From NCBI GenBank assembly GCA_947646735.1, contig CANTFK010000020.1, forward strand, positions 248,001 to 312,000: a stretch of DNA of 64,000 nt. Direction: 5' to 3'. The stretch's first letter is position 1. Each line of letters starts with the position of its first letter. Position numbers and translations under genes: made by a program. The notes below the pieces were generated by a model that made no database searches, was not told where the DNA came from, and saw only the letters and a list, made by a program, of their open reading frames with translations. Below are positions 32,672 to 43,173 of the stretch, piece after piece. This stretch comes from Peronospora farinosa (Eukaryota > Oomycota > Peronosporomycetes > Peronosporales > Peronosporaceae).

Positions 32672-34648
32672 TTACAATTCGTCGTGCTCGTCTTCGTCAT
32701 CGTCGTCGCCATCTTCCTCCGGAGCAGTTCCGCCCGTTTGGTACACCTTCGACATGATAGGGTTTACAATCTTCTCGACCTCCTTCTGTTTCGCCTCAAA
32801 GTCCTCCTTGTCGACCTCCTGGTTGTCCTCCAACCAGTCCATGGCGTCCTGCACAGCAGTCAAGACCGTATCCTTGTCGTCCTCGTCGATCTTGTCCTCC
32901 AACTTGTCCTCGACATTGTTCTTTAGGCTGTACAGGTAGCCCTCCAGAGCGTTGCGTCCGTCGATACGATCCTTCACCTTCATGTCCTCGTCCGCGAACT
33001 CGGCAGCTTCCTGGACCATGCGGTCAATCTCTTCCTGTGACAAACGGCCCTTCTCCGCAGTGATCGTGATCGTCTCAGCCTTGCCAGTGCCCTTGTCCTC
33101 AGCAGACACCTGCAAGATACCATTGGCATCAATCTCAAACGTCACTTCAATCTGGGGCACGCCACGTGGGGCAGGCGGCAGACCAGTGAGCTCGAACTTG
33201 CCGAGAAGACGGTTGTCCTTTGTCATAGCACGCTCACCCTCGAACACCTGGATCAACACAGCAGGCTGGTTGTCCTGGTAAGTCGAGAACGTCTGCGATT
33301 TCTTGGTCGGGATCACAGTGTTACGATTAATCAACTTGGTCATGACACCACCAACAGTCTCAATTCCCTGAGACAGAGGTACCACGTCAATCAGAAGCAC
33401 GTCCTGGGTCAGTTCATCCTGTTCGCCACCAAGGATACCACCCTGAACAGCAGCACCGTAAGCAACAGCTTCATCAGGGTTCACACCACGCGACGGTTCC
33501 TTGCCATTGAAGTAATCCTTGATCAATTGCTGGACCTTGGGGATACGGGTCGAACCACCAACCAACACAATCTCATCAACTTCCGACTTCTTGAGGTCCG
33601 CGTCCTTCATCACCTTCTCCACAGGACCAAGTGTCTTCTTAAACAAATCCTCATTTAGCTTCTCGAAACGTGCACGACTCAAAGACTCTGTAAAGTCCTC
33701 TCCATCCAGCAACGATTCAATTTCAAGACGAGCTTGAGCTTGAGCAGACAGCGCACGTTTCACACGTTCTGCTTCACGACGAATCTTCTGCAACGCTCGC
33801 TTGTCCGACGAGATATCAATGTTCTTGTCTTTCTTCCACTTCTTAATAAAGTACTGCATGATCCGTTGATCAAAGTCTTCTCCACCCAAATGCGTGTCCC
33901 CGTTCGTTGCCAGGACTTCAAACACACCACCATCGATCGCCAGCAACGTCACATCAAAGGTTCCTCCACCTAGATCAAAGACCAGCACATTCTTCTCTCC
34001 TTGTGCCTTCTTGTCAATGCCATAGGCAATAGCAGCAGCTGTCGGTTCATTAATGATCCGTTGAACGGTCAGACCAGCAATGGTACCAGCATCCTTTGTA
34101 GCTTGACGTTGAGCGTCGTTAAAGTAAGCAGGGACTGTCACAACAGCGTCAAACACTTCACGACCAATGTATCCTTCCGAAATCTGCTTCATCTTTGTCA
34201 AGACCATGGCAGAGACTTCTTCAGGAGCAAATTGACGTTTCTCACCCTTGACAGTCACTTGAATAAAAGGTTTTCCATCTTTATTAATGAGTTCATAAGG
34301 CAACAACTTCTTGTCCGATTGGACCGACTTGTCATTGTATTTACGACCAATCAGACGCTTGACATCAAATAACGTCTTCTCCGGATTAATCGTAGCTTGA
34401 TTTTTTGCACCATCACCAATCAAACGCTCATCGTTCGAGTCCCAAGCAACGTAAGAAGGCGTGATACGATTACCTTGATCATTGGCAATGATTTCAACCT
34501 TTTGGTCCTTGTAAAAGCCTACGCACGAGTACGTTGTACCCAAGTCAATACCAATGACTGGACCACGTGGTCCTTTCGTCTCGTCAGCAATTGCGACGTT
34601 GGCTAAAGCCGCCGCCGCGGCGATGAGAATGATCTTAGCAAGATTCAT
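32672..34648 (-). CDS. BiP: ER-lumenal Hsp70 chaperone BiP/GRP78
   Basis: An intronless ORF of 658 aa from the ATG at 34648. A signal peptide ([21 protein letters not shown]) precedes the Hsp70 ATPase domain, with [26 protein letters not shown] and [13 protein letters not shown]. The substrate-binding domain contains [16 protein letters not shown]. The protein ends DEDEHDEL, an HDEL ER-retrieval signal after an acidic tail. BiP folds secreted proteins with ATP, gates the translocon and controls the unfolded-protein response; an oomycete pathogen needs it for effector secretion. The frame is open upstream to 34705, but the signal peptide fixes the start. The stress-element-like sites upstream are listed separately. 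Confidence 0.97.
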   Translation of the reverse strand: MNLAKIILIAAAAALANVAIADETKGPRGPVIGIDLGTTYSCVGFYKDQKVEIIANDQGNRITPSYVAWDSNDERLIGDGAKNQATINPEKTLFDVKRLIGRKYNDKSVQSDKKLLPYELINKDGKPFIQVTVKGEKRQFAPEEVSAMVLTKMKQISEGYIGREVFDAVVTVPAYFNDAQRQATKDAGTIAGLTVQRIINEPTAAAIAYGIDKKAQGEKNVLVFDLGGGTFDVTLLAIDGGVFEVLATNGDTHLGGEDFDQRIMQYFIKKWKKDKNIDISSDKRALQKIRREAERVKRALSAQAQARLEIESLLDGEDFTESLSRARFEKLNEDLFKKTLGPVEKVMKDADLKKSEVDEIVLVGGSTRIPKVQQLIKDYFNGKEPSRGVNPDEAVAYGAAVQGGILGGEQDELTQDVLLIDVVPLSQGIETVGGVMTKLINRNTVIPTKKSQTFSTYQDNQPAVLIQVFEGERAMTKDNRLLGKFELTGLPPAPRGVPQIEVTFEIDANGILQVSAEDKGTGKAETITITAEKGRLSQEEIDRMVQEAAEFADEDMKVKDRIDGRNALEGYLYSLKNNVEDKLEDKIDEDDKDTVLTAVQDAMDWLEDNQEVDKEDFEAKQKEVEKIVNPIMSKVYQTGGTAPEEDGDDDDEDEHDEL

Positions 34649-35659
34649 TCGAATGCTTTCTCTTTCGTCTGATAAAATCGATAATGACAAGGGCTTGGGA
34701 GACAAGAGATGGAATATTCAAAGTACTTTGAATAAAAGGCAGTATAGTGAAAGAAAGAGAAAAGAATGCTGACGTGGCCAAAAACACGGATCTTCTAGAA
34801 AAAACTTAGATTGAATGTACTTTGATTTGTATGGCAATACGAAAAACAAGTGAGCAAATGCCACGCGTCGTTAATACCCGACAAAGTACGAGGAGAGTCC
34901 AGAATATTCACGTGGTGAATTTACTGGCAGTAAAGTGAGCACCTCGTCACATATTCAATTAAACCTTGATATATAATAGTTATGATGTAATATTTTCCTA
35001 CTTGCTACTACGAAGACTTTAATCATACGGTTAAAACCGTACTTTAGAGGAAAAAATAACATTCCACGTGGCATTAATGACAATAGTTTATGTGAATCAC
35101 CAGTGATTTGCATGCCAAAGGAACGTCTGCTCAACAAATAGGAAAAAAAACTGTAAAACGAAACACTAGTCGATTTGTTTTCTGTAAACTTAAGTAAGAA
35201 ATTCATTCATTTATGAATTCTCATTAAGAATACTTTGAATAGAAGAACTCACTGTCCTCATTTCTCTATGTTCGGGTGGCCTTCATTCGAATGAACTTGA
35301 AACCACTGTATTCATTGATTATCAAATACAAGTCATAGAGATTTTACATAGTCTAGTATACACATACAGTATTCTTTGTCAATCATCCTATAGTCACTAA
35401 GCCATAGGCATAAACAACTTGCAATTTATAGTCATGATACTGGTACCGCTCCCTTTGAGTTGTTCATGAGTGCATTTTTTCTAGTAAGAATCATGAAAAG
35501 GTCCATTTCTGCAAACGAGTGGCCTAGAACGGGTGACATTGAATGCATTTTCTTGTACTGCCTACGATACATTCCAGTAGTTAACCCCCCTTAATCGCCC
35601 GCCCCCTTAGTATCCGATTAGCTTGATCAACTTCCTTTTTCTCTAGAGCTCCATTCAAA
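34649..35659. other. Divergent upstream region of BiP and the MBL-fold gene
   Basis: About 1 kb, AT-rich, shared by two divergent genes. Apart from the listed motifs it shows no ORF with known similarity. The right end holds a possible Inr-like TCCATTCAAAATGG at the ATG of the MBL gene. Confidence 0.6.
34770..34800. promoter_or_regulatory. UPRE-like and heat-shock-element-like motifs upstream of BiP
   Basis: TGACGTGG at 34770-34777 equals the core of the animal unfolded-protein-response element bound by XBP1/ATF6-type bZIP factors. TTCTAGAA at 34793-34800 is a perfect inverted heat-shock half-site pair. Both lie 120-150 bp upstream of the BiP ATG. A further AGAATATTC (34901-34909), CACGTGG (34909-34915) and the palindrome CCACGTGG (35064-35071) add possible sites. 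Function in oomycetes is inferred. Confidence 0.5.
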
Positions 35660-36599
35660 ATGGATGTAGTTGTGCTTGGTTGCGGTCCGTCGTCCTCCGT
35701 GCCATCCATGCGTTGTATCCTAAGTCAGAATTGCGCAGTGTGTCTCGAAGCACATACGAATCCAGACTCAAAGAACCGTCGACTTAACCCGAGTCTACTC
35801 GTTCGAAACTTGACAACGAAGACGAACGTTCTCATTGATTGTGGCAAAACCTTTCGTGAAGCCGCACTTCGAATCTTTCCTACGATTGGCGTCTCGGCTA
35901 TTCACTCACTCGTGCTGACGCATGACCACGCTGATGCATTGCTCGGTATGGATGACCTCCGAGAGGTTCAAGCTCATGTTGAGACTGTCGATCCAGTAGA
36001 CCAAGGAGCTATACAAGATCCCTCCTAAAGCTATCAAGGTGCACTGCAGTGAATGCACAAGTCACGACGTGATTGTCAAGTTCCCGTACTTGATTGATAA
36101 TGAACCTTTGCCTTCACTTGATGAGGCAGTACCGAAACCATTTCGATGGACCGCCAAGCTTCAAGTTGACCCGTTCAATTCGTGGGAACCGTTTGAAGCT
36201 TGTGACCTCAAGTTTCTGCCGTTCCCAGTGATTCATGGAGCAGGATACACGTCGTTCGGATTCGAGTTTGGATCTGAAGTTGGTGCACGGGTCGTCTACA
36301 TTTCTGACGTGAGCGAGATCCCCGACGAGACCAAAGCTTTCTTAAATGATGCAAGCAAACCTCAGATCGATGTTTTGCTGATCGACGCACTTTATTTGGA
36401 AAAATACCACAGCACGCACATGAACTTGCAAAAGGTCATGGAAGAAATTGTGACCTTCAAGCCGAAGCGATTGTTGCTTACAGGCATGAGCCATGACTTT
36501 GATTACCCGAAACATAGTATTGAATTGCCCAAGATGGGTCACGAGAAGGGTCTGAATATCGAAATGACTTATGACGGATTGCGTATCGCTTTCCCTTGA
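35660..36599 (+). pseudogene. Metallo-beta-lactamase-fold hydrolase gene with a 1-bp frameshift
   Basis: Two adjacent frames make one protein of about 312 aa. The first (35660-36028) has VVVLGCGPSSSVPSMRC and the metal-binding signature THDHADALLGMDDLR; the second (continuing to 36599) has FPVIHGAGYTSFGFEFG, VYISDVSEIPDE, LLIDALYLEKYHSTHMNL and LLLTGMSHDFDY. The frames meet near 35998, where the stretch GATCCAGTAGACCAAG appears to carry one extra base. No splice sites would repair it. The family resembles PhnP/RNase Z-like MBL phosphodiesterases with a cytosolic hydrolase role. Everything else is conserved, so the shift is either very recent or a sequencing error. Marked as pseudogene on sequence as given. 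Confidence 0.75.
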
Positions 36600-36739
36600 T
36601 CAAGACGGCAAGCTATGAACTGCATTTGACGATGCATATGGACAATCAACATGAACGGCGTCATCTACTATTTTCGTTGTCGTTGCTGCTCAAATCTGAT
36701 CTAGGCTTGAGATTAGCCAGACCTCAAGAAGTGACGATT

Positions 36740-37290
36740 CTTTTCGTCTGCATTCTTGCCGTATACATGTCCAAGCGTGGTAAGATATTTCAAGAAGCTG
36801 CATTGCGAATTTCTCCGCTATTGATACGCATGAGTACAGTCTTCACTACGATGAAACTTTACAAAAGCTGTTGTAGATTCACTACTGGAGTGATGTTGTT
36901 GCAGCCAAGTTTTCGCATCTTATCGAAAGAAGACACAACAGTCTCAGTGACACCAAGAATCCAGAGAAAAAAAGAAAATTGTATATTTGCTGATCGATGC
37001 GCTGTTTGGGCGAGTACCATAGCGCCTACATGAGTCTGATGCAGGTCGTGAAGAGATAAGGCCTTCATTCAAAACGTCGTTGCAAGTTGACTATCTGTCA
37101 AGTTCTTCTGGTGACTTGGTTCCTGTACAGCACGAGGAGGTACCTTCAAACATCGACATATCTTTCTTACCTCGTCTTATGTGCTTCGTAGCATCTGAGT
37201 AAGCAAAAAGGAGCCTCTGGAATACTCGTACTCGTTGGAAGTCGCATACAGTATGTCACCTGGTATTTTCTCTTTCCCAAATAGCTAGCA
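36740..37290 (+). pseudogene. Decayed second copy of the MBL-fold gene
   Basis: Short blocks match the gene just upstream: GKIFQEAALRISP (36780-36820) corresponds to GKTFREAALRIFP, and a frame-broken LLIDALF...EYHSAYMSLMQVV (36987-37060) corresponds to LLIDALYLEKYHSTHMNLQKV. A further block near 37080-37230 (LQVDYLSSSS, then IDISFLP) resembles the part with LQVDPFNSW and LKFLP, which would be out of order. Stops and frameshifts lie throughout. It is a tandem duplicate, perhaps rearranged. Confidence 0.65.
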
Positions 37291-37350
37291 GCAGTCTTTT
37301 ATGTTCGCGTGAAGTCTTCGCTGTAGTGTCTTCGCTGTAGTGTCTTCGCT

Positions 37351-39655
37351 TTAGCTTGTGGAGGCAAAAGAATTGACCACGTCAGTGCCAAACGCATCAG
37401 CGTTCTGATGTCTATGTTCCAGCAAATCAGCACTTTGATCCACCATGGATTGTGTTTCGCGCTCGTCCGACTGTGATGGTATTAATAATCCAGCCTCGCG
37501 CATGATCACATCAAAATCTTCGATTTCCTTGCTCAAGGCACTGGTGGCAGAAACTGTAGCTGCTGAAGACACAGGGAACAGATGGTGAAAGCACTTGATC
37601 AGGTATGGCACGAGTTCAGAATGAATGACCTGTGGACGCATTCATAGCAGTCAAATACTCTTGTCAGGTCTATAAAACGTCGGATATGTCTGGTTGTCGT
37701 ACCTCGTTCATCGCACGAACAGAATCAGTGAGCGCCACTGCCCTTGCATTCCTTGAAATTGTGTTACATCCATCACCGTTGCTTTCTTCTGCTGAGGCGT
37801 GGAGATCAAGTCTGTTCTCCTTAACAAACTCAGCGATTGTGAGCAACATCGTGCCAATTGCGCTCTGGTACCTTTTACCCAAACGATTCCGCAGCGATAA
37901 AATTATGCACAGCCTTAGCTCATTTAGTGACGATAGCAGCGTGTTGGTAAACTCAGCCAGCAAAGGAAACGACATGAGGCACCGTGGAGGTGAATAGTCC
38001 TCACCATCGGAAGAGGTAGCTGCCGGACGAGAGGCAAACATGTAGTTAGTGACACTTGTGTCAGCTGACGAGCGATGCGTTGCAATCACGATAGGTGTCT
38101 TCGAGGATGCTGATAATGAAGAACCACTGAATGCTGACAACGAGTGTGCATTTAGATTCTCCTGAAACTCCCGGCAAGCGGATCGCCAATACTCCGTCAT
38201 CATATTCAGCAAGTGGTCCTCGAAATACACAACAAGCACAGCACGAAAATCTACACCGATGCGACCCAGTGACCCTCCGAAGAACAAACTCTGTTCAATA
38301 ATCGTCGCAATCGAGCTGAAGTCATCGATCTTTGGCAATTGTCTAGTCATAGCAATGATGAAGTTAGGTTACGATCAAATGACTACGGCAAACGATACTT
38401 CATGCAGCTATGATTTTTCAGTATGCCAGCGTACTTCATGAGGATGTGGATAAAATTTGCGACCGTTGTTGTTGCCCAGCGACAAAGTGGAGGATCTACT
38501 TTACCATCTACACTCTAAACGTCAGTGTCGTGTACAAACAAGAACACAATTTGTCAAGCATTATTGCTATCAAAATGACACGTATCAATAAGACGTACCT
38601 CGCTGCCAAAGATTGCCAAGTATTGAGTAATCATGTCAAACCAGCTCGTTCGTTTGATGTCAATAACTTGAACAATCTACAAGTTGAGTACCATAAATCA
38701 TTAATTAGCTGCAGTGTCATGCCTTCCCAACAAATAGTTAGTAGCTGTAAGCGCACATATTGATACGGGTCTGAAGATGAAATGCTTCGGCTTAAGGAAG
38801 CCAGCCACACATTTCTACAGGCAAGAAACTCCTCCTTTAGCTGCATTTCATACTCCAATAACCCCACAGCTGCCACTCCATCCTTTTCAATGAGAGTATC
38901 CAGACGTCGAAGATACCCCACAATCCGAACACACAGAGCCAGCTGCAGGTCTTCACGTAGCTTTTGTAATAGACTTTTACGCATAATGCTAGTCATATCT
39001 ATCACCTCTTGTACTAGACAATCAATGACCACATTGTACGACCCATTCACGTTCTTGTCAACTCGAAACGTCTCATTGGCAAATTGAATCACATCCAGTG
39101 CAGAATCAAACAATTCATTGTGAATACAAGCTTCCAGCAGTTGTGGGATCTCCAGCAGCTCCGTTAACTGAAGTAAGACACAATACAATAATTGCAATAA
39201 TTGTCGCATAAGTCATAATAATTTAAATAAATTTAGACTAGAAATATTTACCTGCAAATAATGCTCAAAGACGAATTGGATATCGCCGTGCTTGACCACG
39301 ACATCTGCGACTTCTTTCTCGAATTCAGTGCAATATTCCTGTACCTTTGGTATGGCAGCTTCGATCTTGCTTGTTTCCTCCTTGAGCTTTGCTAGCTACG
39401 CAAAAATAATATTGGACAATAATTGTATTGCAAAAAAAGTATTAGAAATCATAATTGTTAGAAATGGTCTTTAGAAATGACGTATCACACATCATCTTTG
39501 ACGATTGCAGCGCACTGGTTGCTCTGAATAAACACGTGGTAATTCTTGAGCACGAGGTTGCGTAGTTGTTCTTTGGTATTATCCGCTTGGACCTGCAGAC
39601 GCCACGGCTCTTTCTTTAGCTCTTGAAGCGAACAGGTCGCAAGTGATGTCAACAT
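37351..39655 (-). CDS. COG8: Conserved oligomeric Golgi complex subunit 8
   Basis: Seven predicted exons (39491-39655, 39252-39395, 38757-39167, 38599-38676, 38399-38514, 37703-38342, 37351-37629) give 610 aa with matching phases. Family landmarks are the N-terminal LQELKKEPWRLQVQADNTKE, the Dor1-type core LTELLEIPQLLEACIHNELFDSALDV, FLACRNVWLASLSRSIS with SSDPYQY, WFDMITQYLAIFGSE across the fourth exon, and SLGRIGVDFRAVLVVYF. COG8 belongs to lobe B of the COG tether for retrograde intra-Golgi vesicles. Splicing is supported because VQVIDIKRTSWFDMITQY appears only when the 80-nt third intron is removed. The C-terminal 90 residues are poorly conserved. Confidence 0.9.
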
Positions 39656-39906
39656 TGTGACAAATAGAATACAATATCAAGTTTGTTAAAGCTACGTTAA
39701 TATTGCTAGCCATACCGGTACAGGTCGGTATCGCGCTATTAAATAGAGTTTTTTATAGATAGAGCTGGCAGACTATAAGAACGTATCAGATATTCATCTA
39801 ATACGTTATACATGATATATATAAAAATAGAGATTCCTAATTGGAAAATAGCGCATCTTTATAGAATAGTTGCTTCGGTGCATACTCTATTTGTATCTGT
39901 AGCGTC

Positions 39907-40259
39907 ATGTTGCGCCGTTGTATCCCAATGATCTCGTGCTCAGTAACTTCCATTAATCGTCGTCACTTTGTAACTGACATTGCATTAGCCAACGCAAAGC
40001 AAATGAATGGATCTCAACAAGACAAAGCACAGCAAAAGCGTGAGCAAAGTTACGTCCCGTCGGGCTCTGACGGACAATTTTACATAAAACAATTGTACGT
40101 TTGTCCATTGTTTGTAATCTAATGGACAATTGGAGGGTGTGACATGTTTTCTACTTGAATAGAAACGACCATTGGCGTTCGGCTGTCGCAGGCCAAAGCT
40201 TTAAGAAAGAAAATGTCATTGGGTTCGTGTCTGGAAATCTGGTAAAGCGATATACTAGT

Positions 40260-40297
<38 letters not shown>

Positions 40298-40711
40298 GTT
40301 GATGAATGGTACTGACGACAAACTCACTGGGATATATACTTTGTATAGTATTCAATGCCTACTCGGTTCACGGTGCAACTTACTCGAAACAAGCACATGC
40401 ATTTCACTGGGGGATTGGAATTTATAAACCACAGCTGCAATCCCAATACGCGGATAGAAGTGGTTGAGACGGAAGCGAAAGTCTCGTTTGTGGCTATTAC
40501 ATCAATCAAAAAGGGTGAACATCTGACCTTTGATTACTCGACGAGTGAGTGGGACATGGATGAAAAGTTTGACTGTCGGTGTGGAGCGTTAAAATGTCGT
40601 GGTCACATTGGGGGAGCCAAGTACCTTTCGGACGATGAGGTGAAAACGCGGTTGCCGTATTTTACTCCGAGCATATTGCAACAGTTGCTCGACCGTAAAC
40701 TGACCAACTAA
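39907..40711 (+). CDS. SET-domain protein with post-SET cysteine motif
   Basis: Three predicted exons (39907-40094, 40163-40241, 40349-40711) give 209 aa. The SET fold is compact: SAVAGQSFKKENVIGFVSG, then GGLEFINHSCNPNTRI, GEHLTFDYSTSEWD, and the post-SET zinc cluster FDCRCGALKCRG. NHSCNPN and the FDY motif hold the S-adenosylmethionine and catalytic Tyr sites. It probably methylates lysine on a protein, perhaps histone, though no chromatin-reading domain is present. The N-terminus MLRRCIPMISCSVTSINRRH might be a mitochondrial presequence. The second intron is filled by an AG microsatellite. Confidence 0.83.
40262..40293. repeat. (AG)n microsatellite inside an intron
   Basis: About 15 AG dinucleotides in the second intron of the SET-domain gene (40242-40348). 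Expansion could affect splicing, because the run offers many alternative AG acceptors upstream of the predicted one at 40347-40348. Confidence 0.9.
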
Positions 40712-40855
40712 TTTAAAATGAAGTGATGATGTTGTTCCGAGGCATCTGAATCGATGATCAAGAAGTCCCTCAGTATCTCAAACGGTCTTTTTCTAAGCTT
40801 TAAGAATTACATTTGCCGGGGCAGAAGAGGAACAAATGCACAAACGATTAACATT

Positions 40856-42295
40856 TTACGATCGTGTGGTGCTAGGTGGGTATCTATCAGGGTGAAAGGC
40901 TAGGGCCTGTTTCCACTGCTCGAGTGTGTCGATAGCTCCAATGAACACTTGCTTGTCTTCGATGCGCACTTGAACTGCAAACGACAGGCGAGGGTTTGAC
41001 TCCGCTTCCGTGTTAGCCAGTATCATCTCGTCTTCTTCAAGTCTGTTAGAAAGCATGCGATATTAAGTGTTTCGTTAGTGGAACCAATGGCATGATTGTC
41101 CCTACAGATCCTTCACATACGTTGTCGAATAGCTCGCGAGCTTGCGGCGGCACGCATTCTGCAGATTTTCATATACTGCTAATTCATTGCGAACGCTGAT
41201 AATGGATGATGTAAAAGCCTGCAGGAGAGAGATGCGTGGCAACAACAAATTTGTTAGTGCCTTTCACTAAGACAACCATAGCACGCAGAGTGGGGACCAA
41301 CATACCGTCTTGTACACACGAATCTCCTGTTCGTCCATCAAAATTACGCGCAGAGTAGCTAGCAGCCTCTCATCGATATCCTTTATAAAGAGGGTGCCGC
41401 AAAAGTCGTACGTGTGCTCACTGGTAAGCTCGTTCGAGTCGAGAATAGTTTGCTTCAGCTTTACATACGGATCCGTCGGTGGAATCTTCATCCAGAAATC
41501 CACGGCCCGACGAAGATTCTCGTGTGCAACAAATCCATACGAATACAACAATTTCGCATTCGAGTATTGCCCATAGCTTATGCTTAATGCGGATCCAGCC
41601 GGTACGTCTGTCGGCACATGATGTGTCATCAGTTGCTTCTCCTCATCGAATGAAATGTAATCATCCAACGGGTTATGCAAGCTCACGTCATGGTTAAACA
41701 TATCCATTGCTGGACACAGTACACGCAGGTAATTCCCGCCCTTGTTCACACCAAATGCACGACTCCAGATCACACTCATCGCCCACGTATAGTCCTCAAG
41801 AGTCAGCGTCCGTAGTGATGCAAAAATCTTTGGAAACGCTTCCATCACTGCTTTGTGGATGTTGTCAAAGTCATTTTCCAGACGTTTCTTCATGAGATGC
41901 GTCAGCAGCAACACATTTGTGCCTTTCAATTCATTCAACTCTGTATCCGACCAGAAGACAGGAAGGTCAAACGTGGTTGGCAAAGACGCAATATATGGTG
42001 CAAAGAATGATCCACTGCCTTTATTGCGCTCATGCATCAAGTGTAATGCCAGCACCTCGTCATCCAGGATCTGTGGGTATGTCTCGAGCACGGGGGCAAG
42101 ATCCGATTGCATAGCAGACTCGATATTCATCGTAAGTTTAAAAGGAATCTCTAAGGTCACTTGACCACTGGCAAGCGATTGCTTCGCAAACACCCCATGA
42201 CCTTGAAGTGGACCCAGGTATCGAATATTCAACAAATTGTCGGGAGTTCCATGAGATTCGAGCCATTTCAATACTGCAGTCACAGTATCAAGCAT
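40856..42295 (-). CDS. SET-domain methyltransferase, Rubisco-LSMT/SETD3-SETD6 type
   Basis: Three predicted exons (41306-42295, 41121-41218, 40856-41042) encode 424 aa from the ATG at 42295. A split SET domain shows GHGVFAKQSLASGQVTLEIP, CPAMDMFNHD, ISYGQYSNAKLLYSYGFV, and the C-terminal helical substrate-binding region of the LSMT family (VRNELAVYENLQNACRRKLA). Members trimethylate lysine or methylate histidine in non-histone proteins (Rubisco, actin, ribosomal proteins, RelA). The target here is unknown. The gene converges on the other SET-domain gene, 144 bp apart; the two are unrelated within the superfamily. Confidence 0.88.
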
Positions 42296-43173
42296 GACGA
42301 GCTCTTTGATTTGTAAAAAACTAATGGCTGTCAAGGAGCTGAAGTGCTTCACTATTCACATAACATTTAAGATGGGCATAGACTGTTGATTACGATCATG
42401 AAAAGTCGTACCCTCGGATAAGTCCCCTAGTGGCTGTGCCGTTCCGGTTGCTGCCCAGGAATCTCGCCGAAGGGGGGGGTACCCGTGATGAGGGCTGAGG
42501 CTTGGGTTGACTGGAGCTTGACCGCGAAAATTTGTAAGTGTAGGTTAACAAGCTATAAAGACGTCCTACGCACTAGTAATAAAGCACACTTGATCAAGGA
42601 TGTAAGATATCTCTCCATCCATGATGAGGCAAGTTGAGTTGATCTAAAATGTTTTCAAGCTCGCCACAGTCGCGAGTTCTTTCTTGTGTCCTGACTGAAT
42701 CTTACTTTGTGATTCAATACCACTTTTCACCTTTAACATCACAGAGGTGACTTTGCTGCCGCTTCCTTTGACAAGGATACACTACAGCCTTTCATAATGA
42801 TGCAGTAGGAAACAGTGCAGGCACAAAACTCTCGGAGCCTTTGACCTGATTGCAAAAGGAACCTGAGAAAATGCCTGAATTCATAATGCACAACCTCAGC
42901 ATTTTGATTTTCATGACCTCTAACGTGTGAATTCAATTTAAGGCCAGGAGACAACCGTGTCACCAGGTCATAGAAAATCGGTACGCATTACACGAGAAAT
43001 AGCGACTACATGAGCATAGTTAAGTTTTTCTTTTCCTTCTAATTTGACTTTTGGTGGTACTGCCGTCCTCTACCGTCCACTATTCGTCCACTAGCGTCCG
43101 CTAGTTTGACCGAGGTGGTCCACATAATGACGCTAATAACATTGTTTGCAGTAAATAGCATTAGCCAGACGCC
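42296..43173. other. Intergenic region between SET methyltransferase and CWC25
   Basis: Nearly 0.9 kb holding the two divergent promoters. A run of eight G occurs near 42475. The minus-strand ORF 42739-42963 has no known similarity. No gene is supported. Confidence 0.55.

Noticed and set aside
34397..34606. Plus-strand ORFs opposite BiP
   Set aside because: They mirror the highly biased Hsp70 coding sequence and match no family.
35998..36028. Intron to explain the MBL-gene frame change
   Set aside because: No GT-AG pair of plausible length fits, and coding similarity is continuous on both sides of the single extra base.
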